The position numbers and the translations under genes were made by a program. The notes beneath the pieces are model-generated. The model was not told the DNA's origin, did not search any database, and saw only the letters and a list, made by a program, of their open reading frames with translations. A stretch of 64,000 nucleotides of DNA, from assembly GCA_965215295.1 (NCBI GenBank), contig OZ244045.1, positions 558,001-622,000 on the forward strand. Reading direction: 5' to 3'. Below are positions 8,716 to 17,292 of this stretch, piece by piece. Positions within the stretch are counted from its first letter, which is position 1. Each line of letters begins with the position of its first letter. The stretch is from HK1 sp965215295. GTDB taxonomy: Bacteria > Pseudomonadota > Gammaproteobacteria > HK1.

Positions 8716-9726
8716 TCACCCGGGTCCTCCGAGCGTGAGAATGCGCTCCTCGATTCCCGGATGGGTGGACAGCCATCCCGCTTCGCCTCGGCATGATTCC
8801 CCGCAATGTTCCAGCAGCGTACGGAGCGCGTCCGCCAGATCGCCCGCCGAACGTCCGGTGCTCTCCAGCAGGCGGCCGGCGAAGGCGTCGGCCGCCCGTT
8901 CGAAGTCCCTGGAATAGCCGGCCGAGGCCGTGGAAATCGCGATGGCGGCAAGCTCCTCGACGAGCGAGTCGTCGCCACCCAGTACCAGCGACGCAATCAC
9001 GATCATCCCGCCGACGCGCAGTACTTGGCGCAATCCGTGGCGCTCTTCCACGTGCCCCAACTCGTGGGCGAGCACCGCGAGGATCCGGACATCGTCCGCG
9101 AGCACACGCACCAGATCGTCGGTGACCACGACCGGACCACCCGGAAACGCGAAAGCGTTGGCGCCGAGCAGCGCCGCGTCACGAAAGTGGATCTCCGGGA
9201 TCGGATGGATGCCGGCCTGCCGCGCGAGCGCTCGGGCCGCGGCCTTGATGCGTGCGGTTCGGGGGCCGGGGAGCCGGCTGGGTGAGAGCAGCGCCGCGTC
9301 GAATTCGCGAAAGGCCCGTTGTCCGATGAACGCCTCCACCCGGTCGGGAATCACCACTGCGGCGAGGTCCGCGGCGACCGGCACCGCGGCGCGCAACCCC
9401 AGAATTCCCAGCCCGAGCACGACGATCAGAACCGCGGCCTTGACCGGCGAGAACCGCTCCAGCCAGTCCGTCCACCGCGACGACACCGTATCCGTCCCGA
9501 CCAGAAATCCGCGGGGCAACTCCTCGAAGGGCACGAAACGCTGGCCGGTGCTCAGGGTGAGGGTCTGCGGAATGCCGGCAAGGCGTTCGCTCGCACCGCG
9601 GATCTCGATGTCGATACCGGTGGCGTCGCCGGCGCGGACCAGATGGAACCGTCCCTGCTCCCGAGCCAGCAACGCGTCGATGCGTTCGGAGGACCCGGGT
9701 TCGTAGAGGTGGCCCCGGACAATCAA
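8716..9726 (-). CDS. M48-family membrane zinc metallopeptidase
   Basis: 336 residues. An N-terminal soluble region (1-90) is followed by a transmembrane segment (about 95-115, KAAVLIVVLGLGILGL) and a peptidase domain with the zinc motif HELGHVEERHG near residue 242 and the downstream glutamate ligand in YSRDFERAADAFA. M48 enzymes of this type resemble HtpX/BepA quality-control proteases that cleave membrane or envelope proteins. The start is a TTG at 9726 that overlaps the TGA stop of the DUF898 gene (TTGA), so the two are translationally coupled; DUF898/YjgN and M48 genes are frequent neighbours, suggesting a joint role in envelope maintenance. Fold assignment is secure; substrate is unknown. 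Confidence 0.9.
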   Translation of the reverse strand: MIVRGHLYEPGSSERIDALLAREQGRFHLVRAGDATGIDIEIRGASERLAGIPQTLTLSTGQRFVPFEELPRGFLVGTDTVSSRWTDWLERFSPVKAAVLIVVLGLGILGLRAAVPVAADLAAVVIPDRVEAFIGQRAFREFDAALLSPSRLPGPRTARIKAAARALARQAGIHPIPEIHFRDAALLGANAFAFPGGPVVVTDDLVRVLADDVRILAVLAHELGHVEERHGLRQVLRVGGMIVIASLVLGGDDSLVEELAAIAISTASAGYSRDFERAADAFAGRLLESTGRSAGDLADALRTLLEHCGESCRGEAGWLSTHPGIEERILTLGGPG

Positions 9727-10835
9727 ATCTCCAGCCCGATGTCCTGCATCTCGCCGAACTCCTCACCAAATGCCCGACCCAGGCGCGCTTCGGTGTCGAG
9801 AAACGTCCCGAGCCCGTGCATCGGTCGGACCGTGATGCGTTCGGCCTGATAGCGGTACTGCCGGGTCTGCGCCCACGGGGACATCAGGAACGCGGTGAGG
9901 ACGGTCGCGACGAAGTTCGACAGCAGGATCCACAGGTACCGCAATGGATCGAGGTCGGCTCGAAAGGCCGCGGCGTCGCCGAGGGTCAGTGCGCTGACGA
10001 TGATGTTGCGAGCAAGAATCCGAAAGCAGATCGCCGCGAGACCCATGGCGATGAGCGGAGCCGCCCCCATCACCGTCCATGGCGGCATTCCTGAAATCGT
10101 GAGCCAGACTGCGCCGATCCCGTCGAACACGAGAAGAAACGCGATTGCACCGGCAACGATCACCGTCAGCGCCGCGCCGAGAAGCATCGTTCGCAGCAGC
10201 GCCACGTAGTAGGGCCACAAGGGCGTCGTCGCTGCGAACCGCTCGCGGCCCAGCGCATAGTGGTTGGCCTGATACTCCCGGCCGGCGCGGGCTGCCATCG
10301 GGGCCAGCACGCCGAGGGACAACACTGCGACGATGGGCCAGAGCAGGTATACCCTCGCCACCCCCCAGTACTGCCCGTGCCAGTCGAAGCGCACGTTGCG
10401 CCAGGAAGTCATGCGGGCGCTGAACCGCATCGCCCGATTGATGACCCAGGGATAGACCGGTATCAGCGCCATCGCGACGATCGCCTGGGCGACCGTGCTG
10501 ACGAAACCGATCCCGACATAGGCCGCGATTGCCGCGACGGCAATCAGCCGGCCCTTCAGGATCATTCCGCCCGTCGCGTGGTACTCCAATCGGTCCCCGA
10601 GGACGATCGTATTGCCCAGGAAGTAGCGGGTTCGTCTGACCTTGGCCCAAGCCGAGTAGATGCCCAGGGTCAGAATGCTCAGGACCATGTTGGAGAGCCA
10701 GATCCCGAAATACTCGGTCGCGTTGCCGGCGAATTCGAGCGGTGACGCTTCGGGTGCCCCTTCCGCCGAATCGTGGTTGCCGCTCCCGCCTTCGGTCGCG
10801 ACCGTTGCCGGCACTCGCTCCGACTCCGGTGTCAC
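9723..10835 (-). CDS. YjgN-like DUF898 multi-pass membrane protein
   Basis: 370 residues with the DUF898 pattern: an FxGNxxEYFGIWLxNMxLxxLTLGIYSAWAKVRRTRYF block near the N-terminus, then two repeat units, each with several hydrophobic spans and an FDWHGQYW-like or RNIIVSALTLG turn; about eight membrane segments overall. The frame is open upstream to 10949, but the GTG at 10835 is preceded by AGGAGAG at a spacing of about 5 bases, which decides the start; the extra upstream residues are basic low-complexity sequence without homology. Function of the family is unknown. The stop overlaps the start of the M48 protease gene, so the two form a coupled pair. Confidence 0.88.
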   Translation of the reverse strand: MTPESERVPATVATEGGSGNHDSAEGAPEASPLEFAGNATEYFGIWLSNMVLSILTLGIYSAWAKVRRTRYFLGNTIVLGDRLEYHATGGMILKGRLIAVAAIAAYVGIGFVSTVAQAIVAMALIPVYPWVINRAMRFSARMTSWRNVRFDWHGQYWGVARVYLLWPIVAVLSLGVLAPMAARAGREYQANHYALGRERFAATTPLWPYYVALLRTMLLGAALTVIVAGAIAFLLVFDGIGAVWLTISGMPPWTVMGAAPLIAMGLAAICFRILARNIIVSALTLGDAAAFRADLDPLRYLWILLSNFVATVLTAFLMSPWAQTRQYRYQAERITVRPMHGLGTFLDTEARLGRAFGEEFGEMQDIGLEI

Positions 10836-10999
10836 ACCCGCTCTCCTGCTTGTGACCGGCCACGATCCGAAATCGACGCCCGGAGAGCTCCGTCGTCGCA
10901 GCATGTTGAAACCGGGTGCGGAACGGCATTTCGCCTGCACGCGGCGCATCCTTGGGGAAACGTGGCTGCGGTCGTGGCGGCCGCCTGGGGACCGGCTCC

Positions 11000-11078
11000 T
11001 CGCCGGCCCGCGGACCCTCGCCGGCCCGCGGACCCTCGCCGGCCCGCGGACCCTCGTCGGCCCGCAGACCCTCGCCGG
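11000..11078. repeat. 18-bp tandem repeat, about four copies
   Basis: Unit TCGCCGGCCCGCGGACCC starts at 11000, 11018, 11036 and 11054 (last copy with two transitions), with a partial fifth. It lies between the stop of the ICL-family gene and the start of the DUF898 gene. Confidence 0.85.
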
Positions 11079-11106
11079 TTCCGGCGTCCGCCAGCCGCCG
11101 ACCGGC

Positions 11107-11988
11107 TCAACGCTTCTCCACCCACCGCTTCTCGAACTCCCACACCTCGCCGAATCCCATCAGCTCGTGCATCTCGCCGATCGAGAAGCTCCCGGTTTCC
11201 AGGTCGATCGACGAGCCGTTCCTCTTGAGGTGCCCGTAGACGTCTTCCAGTGTCTTCGCAGTGGCGAGGAAGCCGGTGCCCGGGTAGATCGCGATCGCGA
11301 ACCCCAACTGCGCGAGGGTGTCCGCCGGCACGACGGGGGAGAAGCCGCCTTCGACCATGTTCGCGAGGAGCGGCGCGTCGATCTCCCGGCCGATGCGCTC
11401 GAACTCCTCCTCCGATTCGGGGGCTTCGATGAACACCACGTCGGCGCCGGCTCTCGCGAACGCCTGCCCCCGGCGGATCGCCTCGTCGAGGCCGAGCGAG
11501 CTGCGCGAGTCGGTGCGCGCGACGATCAGGAAGTCGTCGCTGTGCCGCGCGTCCGCCGCGACCTCGACCTTGCGCAGCATGTCGTCGAGCGGGACCACCC
11601 GGCGTCCCGGGGCGTGGCCGCACTTCTTCGGAAACTCCTGGTCCTCGATCTGGATCGCGGCGACTCCGGCCGCCTCGTAGCCGCGCACCGTGTGCCGCAC
11701 GTTGAGCAACCCGCCGAATCCGGTGTCGGCGTCGGCGATGAGAGGAGTGCGGGTCGATTCACAGATGCGGGCGGCGCGGTCGAGCATGTCCGAGTAGCTC
11801 ACCAGCCCGGCGTCCGGAAGTCCCATGTGCGACGCGGCGATTCCGTAGCCGGTCATGTAGAGCGCGTCGAAGCCGGCGCGGTCCGCGACCCTGGCCGAGA
11901 TCATGTCGAATACGCCGGGGGCGACGGTGAGCTCTCGGGCGCGTACCCGGCGGGCGAGGGCGGCGCGCCGGTCTCGATGGCTGGACAT
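11107..11988 (-). CDS. isocitrate lyase/PEP mutase superfamily enzyme
   Basis: 293 residues. The superfamily core is visible: LYMTGYGIAASHMGLPDAGL, the magnesium-binding IADADTGFGG loop, EDQEFPKKCGH with the catalytic KKCGH motif, and IVARTDSR. It lacks the insertions of true isocitrate lyase, so 2-methylisocitrate lyase-like, carboxyvinyl-phosphonate mutase-like or oxaloacetate decarboxylase-like activity is more likely. I place the start at the ATG 11988, preceded by CGGAGGA at 7 bases; the upstream in-frame codons to 12030 lie outside the homologous region. Genes on either side do not indicate a pathway; no phosphonate genes are visible. Confidence 0.88.
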   Translation of the reverse strand: MSSHRDRRAALARRVRARELTVAPGVFDMISARVADRAGFDALYMTGYGIAASHMGLPDAGLVSYSDMLDRAARICESTRTPLIADADTGFGGLLNVRHTVRGYEAAGVAAIQIEDQEFPKKCGHAPGRRVVPLDDMLRKVEVAADARHSDDFLIVARTDSRSSLGLDEAIRRGQAFARAGADVVFIEAPESEEEFERIGREIDAPLLANMVEGGFSPVVPADTLAQLGFAIAIYPGTGFLATAKTLEDVYGHLKRNGSSIDLETGSFSIGEMHELMGFGEVWEFEKRWVEKR

Positions 11989-12037
11989 TCGGCATCCTCC
12001 GGGGGCGAGGCCGCATCGGTTGGCGAGCACGTTACCT

Positions 12038-12336
12038 CAGCTTGTTCCGTTACCGAACCCCGGCCTGCTCCGTCACCGAGCCCCGGCCTGCTCCGTCACC
12101 GAACCCCGGCCTGCTCCGTTACCGAACCCCGGCCTGCTCCGTTACCGAACCCCGGCCTGCTCCGTTACCGAACCCCGGCCTGCTCCGTCGCCGAACCCCG
12201 GCCTGCTCCGTCGCCGAGCCCCGGCCTGCTCCGTCACCGAACCCCGGCCTGCTCCGTTACCGAACCCTGGCCTGCTCCGTTACCGAATCCCGGCCTGCTC
12301 CGTCGCCGAATCCCGGCCTGCTCCGTCGCCGAGCCA
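12038..12336. repeat. 23-bp minisatellite, 13 copies
   Basis: Thirteen head-to-tail copies of a 23-base unit, consensus CGGCCTGCTCCGTYRCCGARYCC split over the unit, start at 12038, 12061, 12084 and so on to 12314. Copy differences seen are transitions only (C/T or A/G), apart from the last base. The array fills the gap upstream of the ICL-family gene. Because 23 is not a multiple of three, every frame reads through as a 23-residue proline/arginine repeat, which creates false open frames. Confidence 0.92.
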
Positions 12337-12423
12337 TGTCCTCGGTCGCCGAGCCACGTCCCCGAGCGTCGGCTCCGGGGAGGACGGGCCGGAAAGCCGC
12401 GACGAGACGACCGCGGTGTGAAT

Positions 12424-12460
12424 CCCGCCGGGCGGCCCGCCGGGCAGCCCGCCGGGCGGG
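12424..12460. repeat. 12-bp GC repeat, three copies
   Basis: Three copies of a CCCGCCGGGC(G/A)G-type 12-base unit. Each is itself nearly palindromic, so the stretch can form alternative hairpins. Confidence 0.6.
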
Positions 12461-12600
12461 GCGGCAGATGGCGCCGTCTGCGGTTCGAGCCCGCCGCCGG
12501 GGGCGGATCGGGATGCTACGATGCGTCCGGGAAACGAGCCTGCGGCAGGGGCGCCGCGACAGGCGCGGCACCCTCGACCCGCTGTCGGGTTCGACCGGAC

Positions 12601-13010
12601 GGAGACCCCCATGCCGGATGCCCGCGGACTTGAGACCCCCGCCGCGAACGAAGCGGCGGTCCGCAACCCGAACGAGACGCTTGCACGATGCCTGCGGTTC
12701 GGAATCGATACCGAGGACTGGCCCGAGCGCACCCTGTGGAGACCCCCGTGCCGGGTGCCCGCGGACTTGAGACCCCCGCCGCGAACGAAGCGGCGGTCCG
12801 CAACCCGAACGAGACGCTTGCGCGATGCCCGCGGTTCGGAATCGACACCGGGGACTGGATCGAGCGCACCCTGTGGAGACCCCCATGCTGGATGCCCGCG
12901 GACTTGAGACCACCGCCGCGAACGAAGCGGCGGTCCGCAACCTGAACGAGACGCTTGCGCGATACCTGCGGTTCGGAATCGACACCGGGGACTGGCTCAA
13001 GCGCACCCTT
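12601..13010 (+). repeat. 137-bp tandem triplication of the TTC38-like gene start
   Basis: Three head-to-tail copies beginning at 12601, 12738 and 12875. Each carries GGAGA, a start codon (ATG 12611, GTG 12748, ATG 12885) and about 42 codons similar to the N-terminus of the downstream gene. Only the third copy joins the intact gene. As 137 is not divisible by three, the upstream copies run into shifted frames and would make peptides of about 98 and 65 residues if translated. Confidence 0.9.
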
Positions 13011-14264
13011 GCCGAGGATCCCGAGATGGCGCTCGCGCACTGCGTGAAGGGCTATTTCTTCATGTTGTTCTGCGTGCCGGCGCTCACCGCCAAGGCCCGC
13101 GCGAGTCTCGAAGCCGGGCGCCGCTCCGTCGCGGAACGCGGCGCCACGGACCGCGAGAGGCGCCACCTCGACGCCCTCGATGCGTGGAACCGGGGCGAGT
13201 TCGAGCAGGCGGCCGGGCACCTGGAGGCGATCCTCGCCAGCCATCCGCGCGACATCCTCGCGCTGAAGATCGCGCACTACCTCTACTTCTATCTCGGCGA
13301 CAACGAGAACCATCGCGATTCGATAGGACGGGTGCTGCACGCTTGGGACGACACCGTCGACGGCTACGGCTACGTTCTCGGGATGCGGGCGTTCTCGCTC
13401 GAGGAGTCGGGCGCCTGGGACGAGGCGGAGCGTGCGGGCCGGGCCGCGGTGGAGCGCAACCCGGCCGATCTGTGGGCGGTGCACGCGGTCGCGCACGTCA
13501 TGGAGATGCAGGACCGCCGCCGCGAGGGCATCGCGTGGGTCCGCGAGAGCGAGCCGCAGCTCGGCCACTGCAACAACTTCGGCTACCACGTGTGGTGGCA
13601 CCTCGCGCTGTTCCATCTGGAGCTCGGGGAGGTGGAGCCGGTGCTGCGGCTCTACGACGAGCGGATGCGGGCCGATCTGTCGGACGAATACCTCGACATC
13701 TGCAACGCGACTTCGATGCTGTGGCGGCTGGAAGAGCGCGGCGTCGACGTGGGCGACCGCTGGAACGAGCTGGCGCAGCGGTGCGAGGCCCGCACCGCCG
13801 ACCACCAGATGGTCTTCCCCGACGTGCACTACCTGCTCGCGCTCGCGGCCGGGGGCCGGGACGCCGCGGTGGAGCGGATGCTGGACAGCATGCGGGCGTT
13901 CGCCGAGGGCACCGCCACCGAGCAGGCGGTGATGCGGTCCGCCGGAGTTCCGGTCGGCGAGGCCATCGCACACTGGTACCGCGGCGAGTACGCGGAGGTC
14001 GTCGACGCGCTCGCGCCGGTCCGCTACCGCCTGCCGCTCATCGGCGGCTCTCATGCGCAGCGCGACCTGTTTCACCAGATCCTCATCGCCGCGGCGCTCG
14101 CGTGCGGCCGCTACGAGACCGCGCGCGCCCTGCTGAGCGAACGCATTGCCCGCAGGCCGCGGAACCCCTGGACGTGGAAGCGCTACGCGCGGGCGCTGGC
14201 CGCGCTCGACGACGAAGGCGCCGTCCAGGCACGCGAGACCGCCGCGCGCCTCCTGGCCGCATAG
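12885..14264 (+). CDS. TTC38-like tetratricopeptide protein
   Basis: 459 residues. Matches the tetratricopeptide repeat protein 38 family by motifs such as LAEDPEMALAHCVKGYF, ERRHLDALDAW, HCNNFGYHVWWHLALFHLELGE and a C-terminal GGSHAQRDLFHQ block; the whole protein is helical TPR-type repeats. Function of the family is unknown, with TPR folds usually mediating protein contacts. The start at 12885 is the third copy of a 137-bp tandem repeat, preceded by GGAG at 6 bases; the open frame extends upstream to 12825 only because of the repeat. It converges on avtA with 58 bases between. Confidence 0.85.
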   Translation: MLDARGLETTAANEAAVRNLNETLARYLRFGIDTGDWLKRTLAEDPEMALAHCVKGYFFMLFCVPALTAKARASLEAGRRSVAERGATDRERRHLDALDAWNRGEFEQAAGHLEAILASHPRDILALKIAHYLYFYLGDNENHRDSIGRVLHAWDDTVDGYGYVLGMRAFSLEESGAWDEAERAGRAAVERNPADLWAVHAVAHVMEMQDRRREGIAWVRESEPQLGHCNNFGYHVWWHLALFHLELGEVEPVLRLYDERMRADLSDEYLDICNATSMLWRLEERGVDVGDRWNELAQRCEARTADHQMVFPDVHYLLALAAGGRDAAVERMLDSMRAFAEGTATEQAVMRSAGVPVGEAIAHWYRGEYAEVVDALAPVRYRLPLIGGSHAQRDLFHQILIAAALACGRYETARALLSERIARRPRNPWTWKRYARALAALDDEGAVQARETAARLLAA

Positions 14265-14322
14265 CGCGAGCCGGGAATCGAACGGCCCCGCGGGCGAGTC
14301 GCCTTCGGGGGGACCGTGCGCC

Positions 14323-15576
14323 TCATCCGCAGGCGCGGCGCACTTCCTCGATCACGATGGCGAGCCCGCGCTCGATCCGGTGCCAGTCGTCGGCGTAGCT
14401 GATGCGGATGCACTGGTGCTTGTGCGCCCAGTCGTCGTCTTCGAGCCCCGGGAAGAAGTAGTGGCCGGAGACCACGACGACGCCGCGTGCCTTGAGCCGC
14501 TCGTAGAGCTCGGCGCTGGGGATCGGAAGACCGGGCATCCATAGCCAGAGGAAGAACGCACCCTCCGGCCGGTGGATTCGGACGTCGCAGCCGTCCAGTC
14601 CGGCCCGCAGCATGCCGACTGCGCGTCGCGCCCGCTCCGCGTAGTGCGGGCGGATGACCTCCCGGCTGAGCGCGAGCGCCTCGCCGCTCTCGACGAGCCC
14701 GGTCGCGAGCGCGGGTCCGAGGCTTCCCGGCGCGAGGCAGAAGATGGCGTTGGCGGCGCCGAGGGCCGCGACGATCTCCTCGCTCGCGATCACGATCCCG
14801 GTGCGCATCCCGGGCAGCCCCAGCTTGGAGAGGCTCATGCAGAGAACGGTGTGTTCGTCCCACGCGAGGGTCGCGTCGCCGTAGACGATGCCCGGAAAGG
14901 GAAGCCCGTAGGCGTTGTCCACGATGAGCGGCACGCCGCGGGCGCGGGCCGCGGCGCCCAGGCGTTCGATCTCCTCGTCGGTCACCACGTTCCCGGTCGG
15001 ATTGGTGGGCCGCGACACGCAGATCGCGCCGATGTCCTCGACCCCGTCGAGCCCGTCGAAGTCCACCCCGTACTTGAACATCCCGTCGCCGAGGTCGCTG
15101 ACGGTGGACCGGCGCGACACGAACATGCCGGGAGCGAGGCCGAGGTCGGCGTAGCCGATGTACTCCGGCGAGAGCGGCAGGAGGATGCGGCGCATCCGTC
15201 CGTCCTCGCCCGGCCCGGCGAGCAGGTTGAACAGGGCGAGGAACGCGGACTGGCTGCCGTTGGTGAGGGCGATGTTGCGTTCGCTCACCTCCCAGCCGTA
15301 CTCGCGCCGCAGAAGCCGCGTGAGCGCTCGGGCGAAGCCTCGATCGCCCTCCGGCCCGTCGTAGCTTCCGATCGTCCGCTCGAACGCGCCGTCCCGCCGC
15401 AGGAACGCCCGCATGCGGGCCCGGAAGACCGCCTCCGCGGCCGGAATGAGGCTCGGGTTCCCGCCGCCGAGATTCACGATCCCGCCGCCCGCGGTCGCGA
15501 CCTCGCCCAGATCGTCCATGAGCGACCGGGTGCCCGACTCGCCGGTCAACCGCTTCCCCAATGCAGAGAGCTTCAT
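14323..15576 (-). CDS. avtA: valine--pyruvate aminotransferase
   Basis: PLP-dependent aminotransferase that in E. coli exchanges the amino group between valine and pyruvate/alanine. 417 residues with close similarity along its whole length to AvtA: NLGGGNPSLIP, YDGPEGDRGF, LTNGSQSAFLALFNLL, PLSPEYIGYAD, CVSRPTNPTGNV, VDNAYGLPFPG and the Schiff-base lysine in CMSLSKLGLPGMR, then EGAFFLWLW and GHYFFPGL. I use the ATG at 15576; the upstream frame to 15657 is low-complexity Gly/Asp/Thr and not part of the family. It is convergent with the TTC38-like gene and is not in an operon. Assignment is strong. Confidence 0.92.
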   Translation of the reverse strand: MKLSALGKRLTGESGTRSLMDDLGEVATAGGGIVNLGGGNPSLIPAAEAVFRARMRAFLRRDGAFERTIGSYDGPEGDRGFARALTRLLRREYGWEVSERNIALTNGSQSAFLALFNLLAGPGEDGRMRRILLPLSPEYIGYADLGLAPGMFVSRRSTVSDLGDGMFKYGVDFDGLDGVEDIGAICVSRPTNPTGNVVTDEEIERLGAAARARGVPLIVDNAYGLPFPGIVYGDATLAWDEHTVLCMSLSKLGLPGMRTGIVIASEEIVAALGAANAIFCLAPGSLGPALATGLVESGEALALSREVIRPHYAERARRAVGMLRAGLDGCDVRIHRPEGAFFLWLWMPGLPIPSAELYERLKARGVVVVSGHYFFPGLEDDDWAHKHQCIRISYADDWHRIERGLAIVIEEVRRACG

Positions 15577-15805
15577 CTCCGTCCGCCTTCCCCTTCCGTC
15601 CGTTCCATCACCGTCGCCGGTGGCATCGTCGGGCGAAGCCGCCCCGGTCGCGTGCAAGGGCTCTACGCACTCCTGCCGAGTCCGCCCGAACCTGATGAAC
15701 CCGTGGTCGGCTGTACGCTGTGATCGTATCGCCGATGCGAGGGCTTGACACTCGCGCTCATCGTTGGTTTACGACCGTCTTCCTGGTTTGCCGAGGAGAC
15801 TTGCC

Positions 15806-16072
15806 ATGACCAATCAAGTTCGGGTCGCGGACGAAGTGTGGATCGCGACGGCACTTCTCCATCGACAATATCCTGACGAGAGGGACTTCACGGTCGGGCG
15901 GATCGTCCGGCGGGCCGAGGCCGAGAACATTACCGCCGCCGGATCCCTGCGCCCCGGAGTCCGGGCGCACGCCTGCGCGCGGAACGGGTCGCGGCGATGC
16001 TGTGAGGTGTGCGCGAGGGCGATGCGAGGACGGAGTCGCCCGTGGAGCCGAGCGAGAGGAGTCACGGTTTGA
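15806..16072 (+). pseudogene. truncated or frameshifted small conserved protein
   Basis: ATG at 15806 has a good GAGGAG eight bases upstream. The first 55 residues look like a real conserved domain: VADEVWIATALLHRQYP, DFTVGRIVRRAEAE and RPGVRAHA resemble the start of small DUF7669-type proteins, as far as I recall them. After RPGVRAHA the frame turns into Arg/Cys-rich sequence unlike any protein, and a different frame across 16000-16030 reads VREGDAR, similar to what the family tail might contain. This suggests a frameshift or decay. The stop overlaps the start of the PanE-like gene. Family name is tentative. Confidence 0.4.
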
Positions 16073-17016
16073 GAATCGCAATCTACGGGGCCGGGGGACT
16101 CGGTGGCTACTACGGAGCCCGTCTCGCCTGCGCGGGTCACGAGGTGGCGTTCATCGCCCGTGGGGCGCATCTGGGAGCCATCCGGGAACGTGGCCTGCGG
16201 GTCACCAGCCCCTTGGGCGACATGCATCTTCGGAGCCCGCTGGCCACCGACGATCCCGCCGCCGTCGGTCCAGTCGATCTCGTGGTGGTGGCGGTGAAGA
16301 CGTGGCAGATCCCGGGAGTCGCGGCGGCGATGGGACCGTTGCTCGGCCGGCACACGGTGGTGCTGCCGTTCCTGAACGGTGTCGAGGCGTCCGACGAGCT
16401 GGCGGCCGTCATCGGCGCCGGGCGGGTGCTCGGTGGGCTCTCGAAGGTGTTCAGCAGGATTGAATCGCCCGGGGTCATCCATCACTTCACTCCGAACGTC
16501 TTCGTCGCGTTCGGTGAGCTGGACGGTGCCGATTCGGAACGGGTCCGCGGGCTGCTGGAGGTGTTCTCGGCCGCGGGCATCGACGCCGCGGCCTCTCCCG
16601 CGATCCGGCTCGATCTGTGGAAGAAGCTGCTGCTGGTGAGCTCGTGGGCGGGACTCGGCGCGCTTGCCCGCAGCCCGATGGGGGTGATGCGCGAAGAGCC
16701 CGAAACTCGCTCGCTGATCGATCGCTCGATGGACGAGGGCCTCGCCGTCGCCTTGGCCACGGGTCACGACATCGACCCGGTCTACAAGGACGAGATGTGG
16801 GCGTTCTACCGCGCGATGCCCGCCGGGGCGACCGCCTCGATGCAGCGCGACATCATGCAGGGCAGACCGTCGGAGCTGGACGCCTGGAACGGCGCCATAT
16901 GCCGGTTCGGCGCCCGGGCCGGGGTCGAGACGCCGGTGCACTCGTTCACGTATTCCACGCTGCTGCCGATGGAGCGAAGGGCTCGCGGCGCGTCGTCGAG
17001 CGGAGCCGGCGGATGA
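16069..17016 (+). CDS. ketopantoate reductase family protein (PanE/ApbA)
   Basis: 315 residues. The N-terminal Rossmann fold begins at once with RIAIYGAGGLGGYYGARLA, the NADPH-binding glycine motif, and VVVAVKTWQ follows; the helical C-domain has KKLLLVSSWAGLGALARSPMG, containing the lysine region used by PanE, and ASMQRDIMQGRPSELDAWNG, the conserved substrate/cofactor segment. The family reduces 2-dehydropantoate to pantoate, but many paralogues act on other 2-keto or 3-hydroxy acids, so panE itself is not certain. I choose the TTG at 16069 because AGAGGAG lies 7 bases upstream and the homology starts there; the longer frame from 16009 adds unrelated sequence. The stop codon abuts a 72-bp tandem repeat. 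Confidence 0.85.
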   Translation: MRIAIYGAGGLGGYYGARLACAGHEVAFIARGAHLGAIRERGLRVTSPLGDMHLRSPLATDDPAAVGPVDLVVVAVKTWQIPGVAAAMGPLLGRHTVVLPFLNGVEASDELAAVIGAGRVLGGLSKVFSRIESPGVIHHFTPNVFVAFGELDGADSERVRGLLEVFSAAGIDAAASPAIRLDLWKKLLLVSSWAGLGALARSPMGVMREEPETRSLIDRSMDEGLAVALATGHDIDPVYKDEMWAFYRAMPAGATASMQRDIMQGRPSELDAWNGAICRFGARAGVETPVHSFTYSTLLPMERRARGASSSGAGG

Positions 17017-17270
17017 GTCTCGCAGGCCACGCAGGTCCCGCTCCCGTTGCACACCGGCGGGCGGGCCATTCGCGGCCAGCACCTCGACGTCTCGCAGGCC
17101 GCGCAGGTTCCGTTCCTGTTGCACACCGGCGGGCGAGCCATTCGCGGCCAGCACCTCGACGTCTCGCAAGCCGTGCAGGTCCCGTTCCCGTTGCACGCCG
17201 GCGGGTGAGCCGTTCGCGGCCAGCACCTCGACGTCTCGCAAGCCGTGCAGGTCCCGTGCCCGTTGCGCGG
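17017..17270. repeat. 72-bp tandem repeat, about 3.5 copies
   Basis: Copies start at 17017, 17089, 17161 and 17233 (partial), beginning GTCTCGCA(A/G)GCC and containing TTGCACACCGGCGGG and GCCAGCACCTCGAC. The first copy starts at the base after the PanE-like stop codon. Since 72 is 24 codons, the frame is open on both strands, but composition is Arg/Pro/Ala-rich and no start or homology supports translation. Confidence 0.9.
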
Positions 17271-17292
17271 CCCCGGAAGCCGGGGCTGCGGG

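Noticed and set aside
12038..12336. CRISPR array
   Set aside because: Copies are head-to-tail with no unique spacers; it is a minisatellite.
11903..12770. Proline/arginine-rich repeat proteins across the 23-bp array
   Set aside because: All frames read through because 23 is not divisible by three; no ribosome-binding site or homology.
17017..17270. CRISPR array
   Set aside because: The whole 72-base unit is repeated, with no variable spacer.
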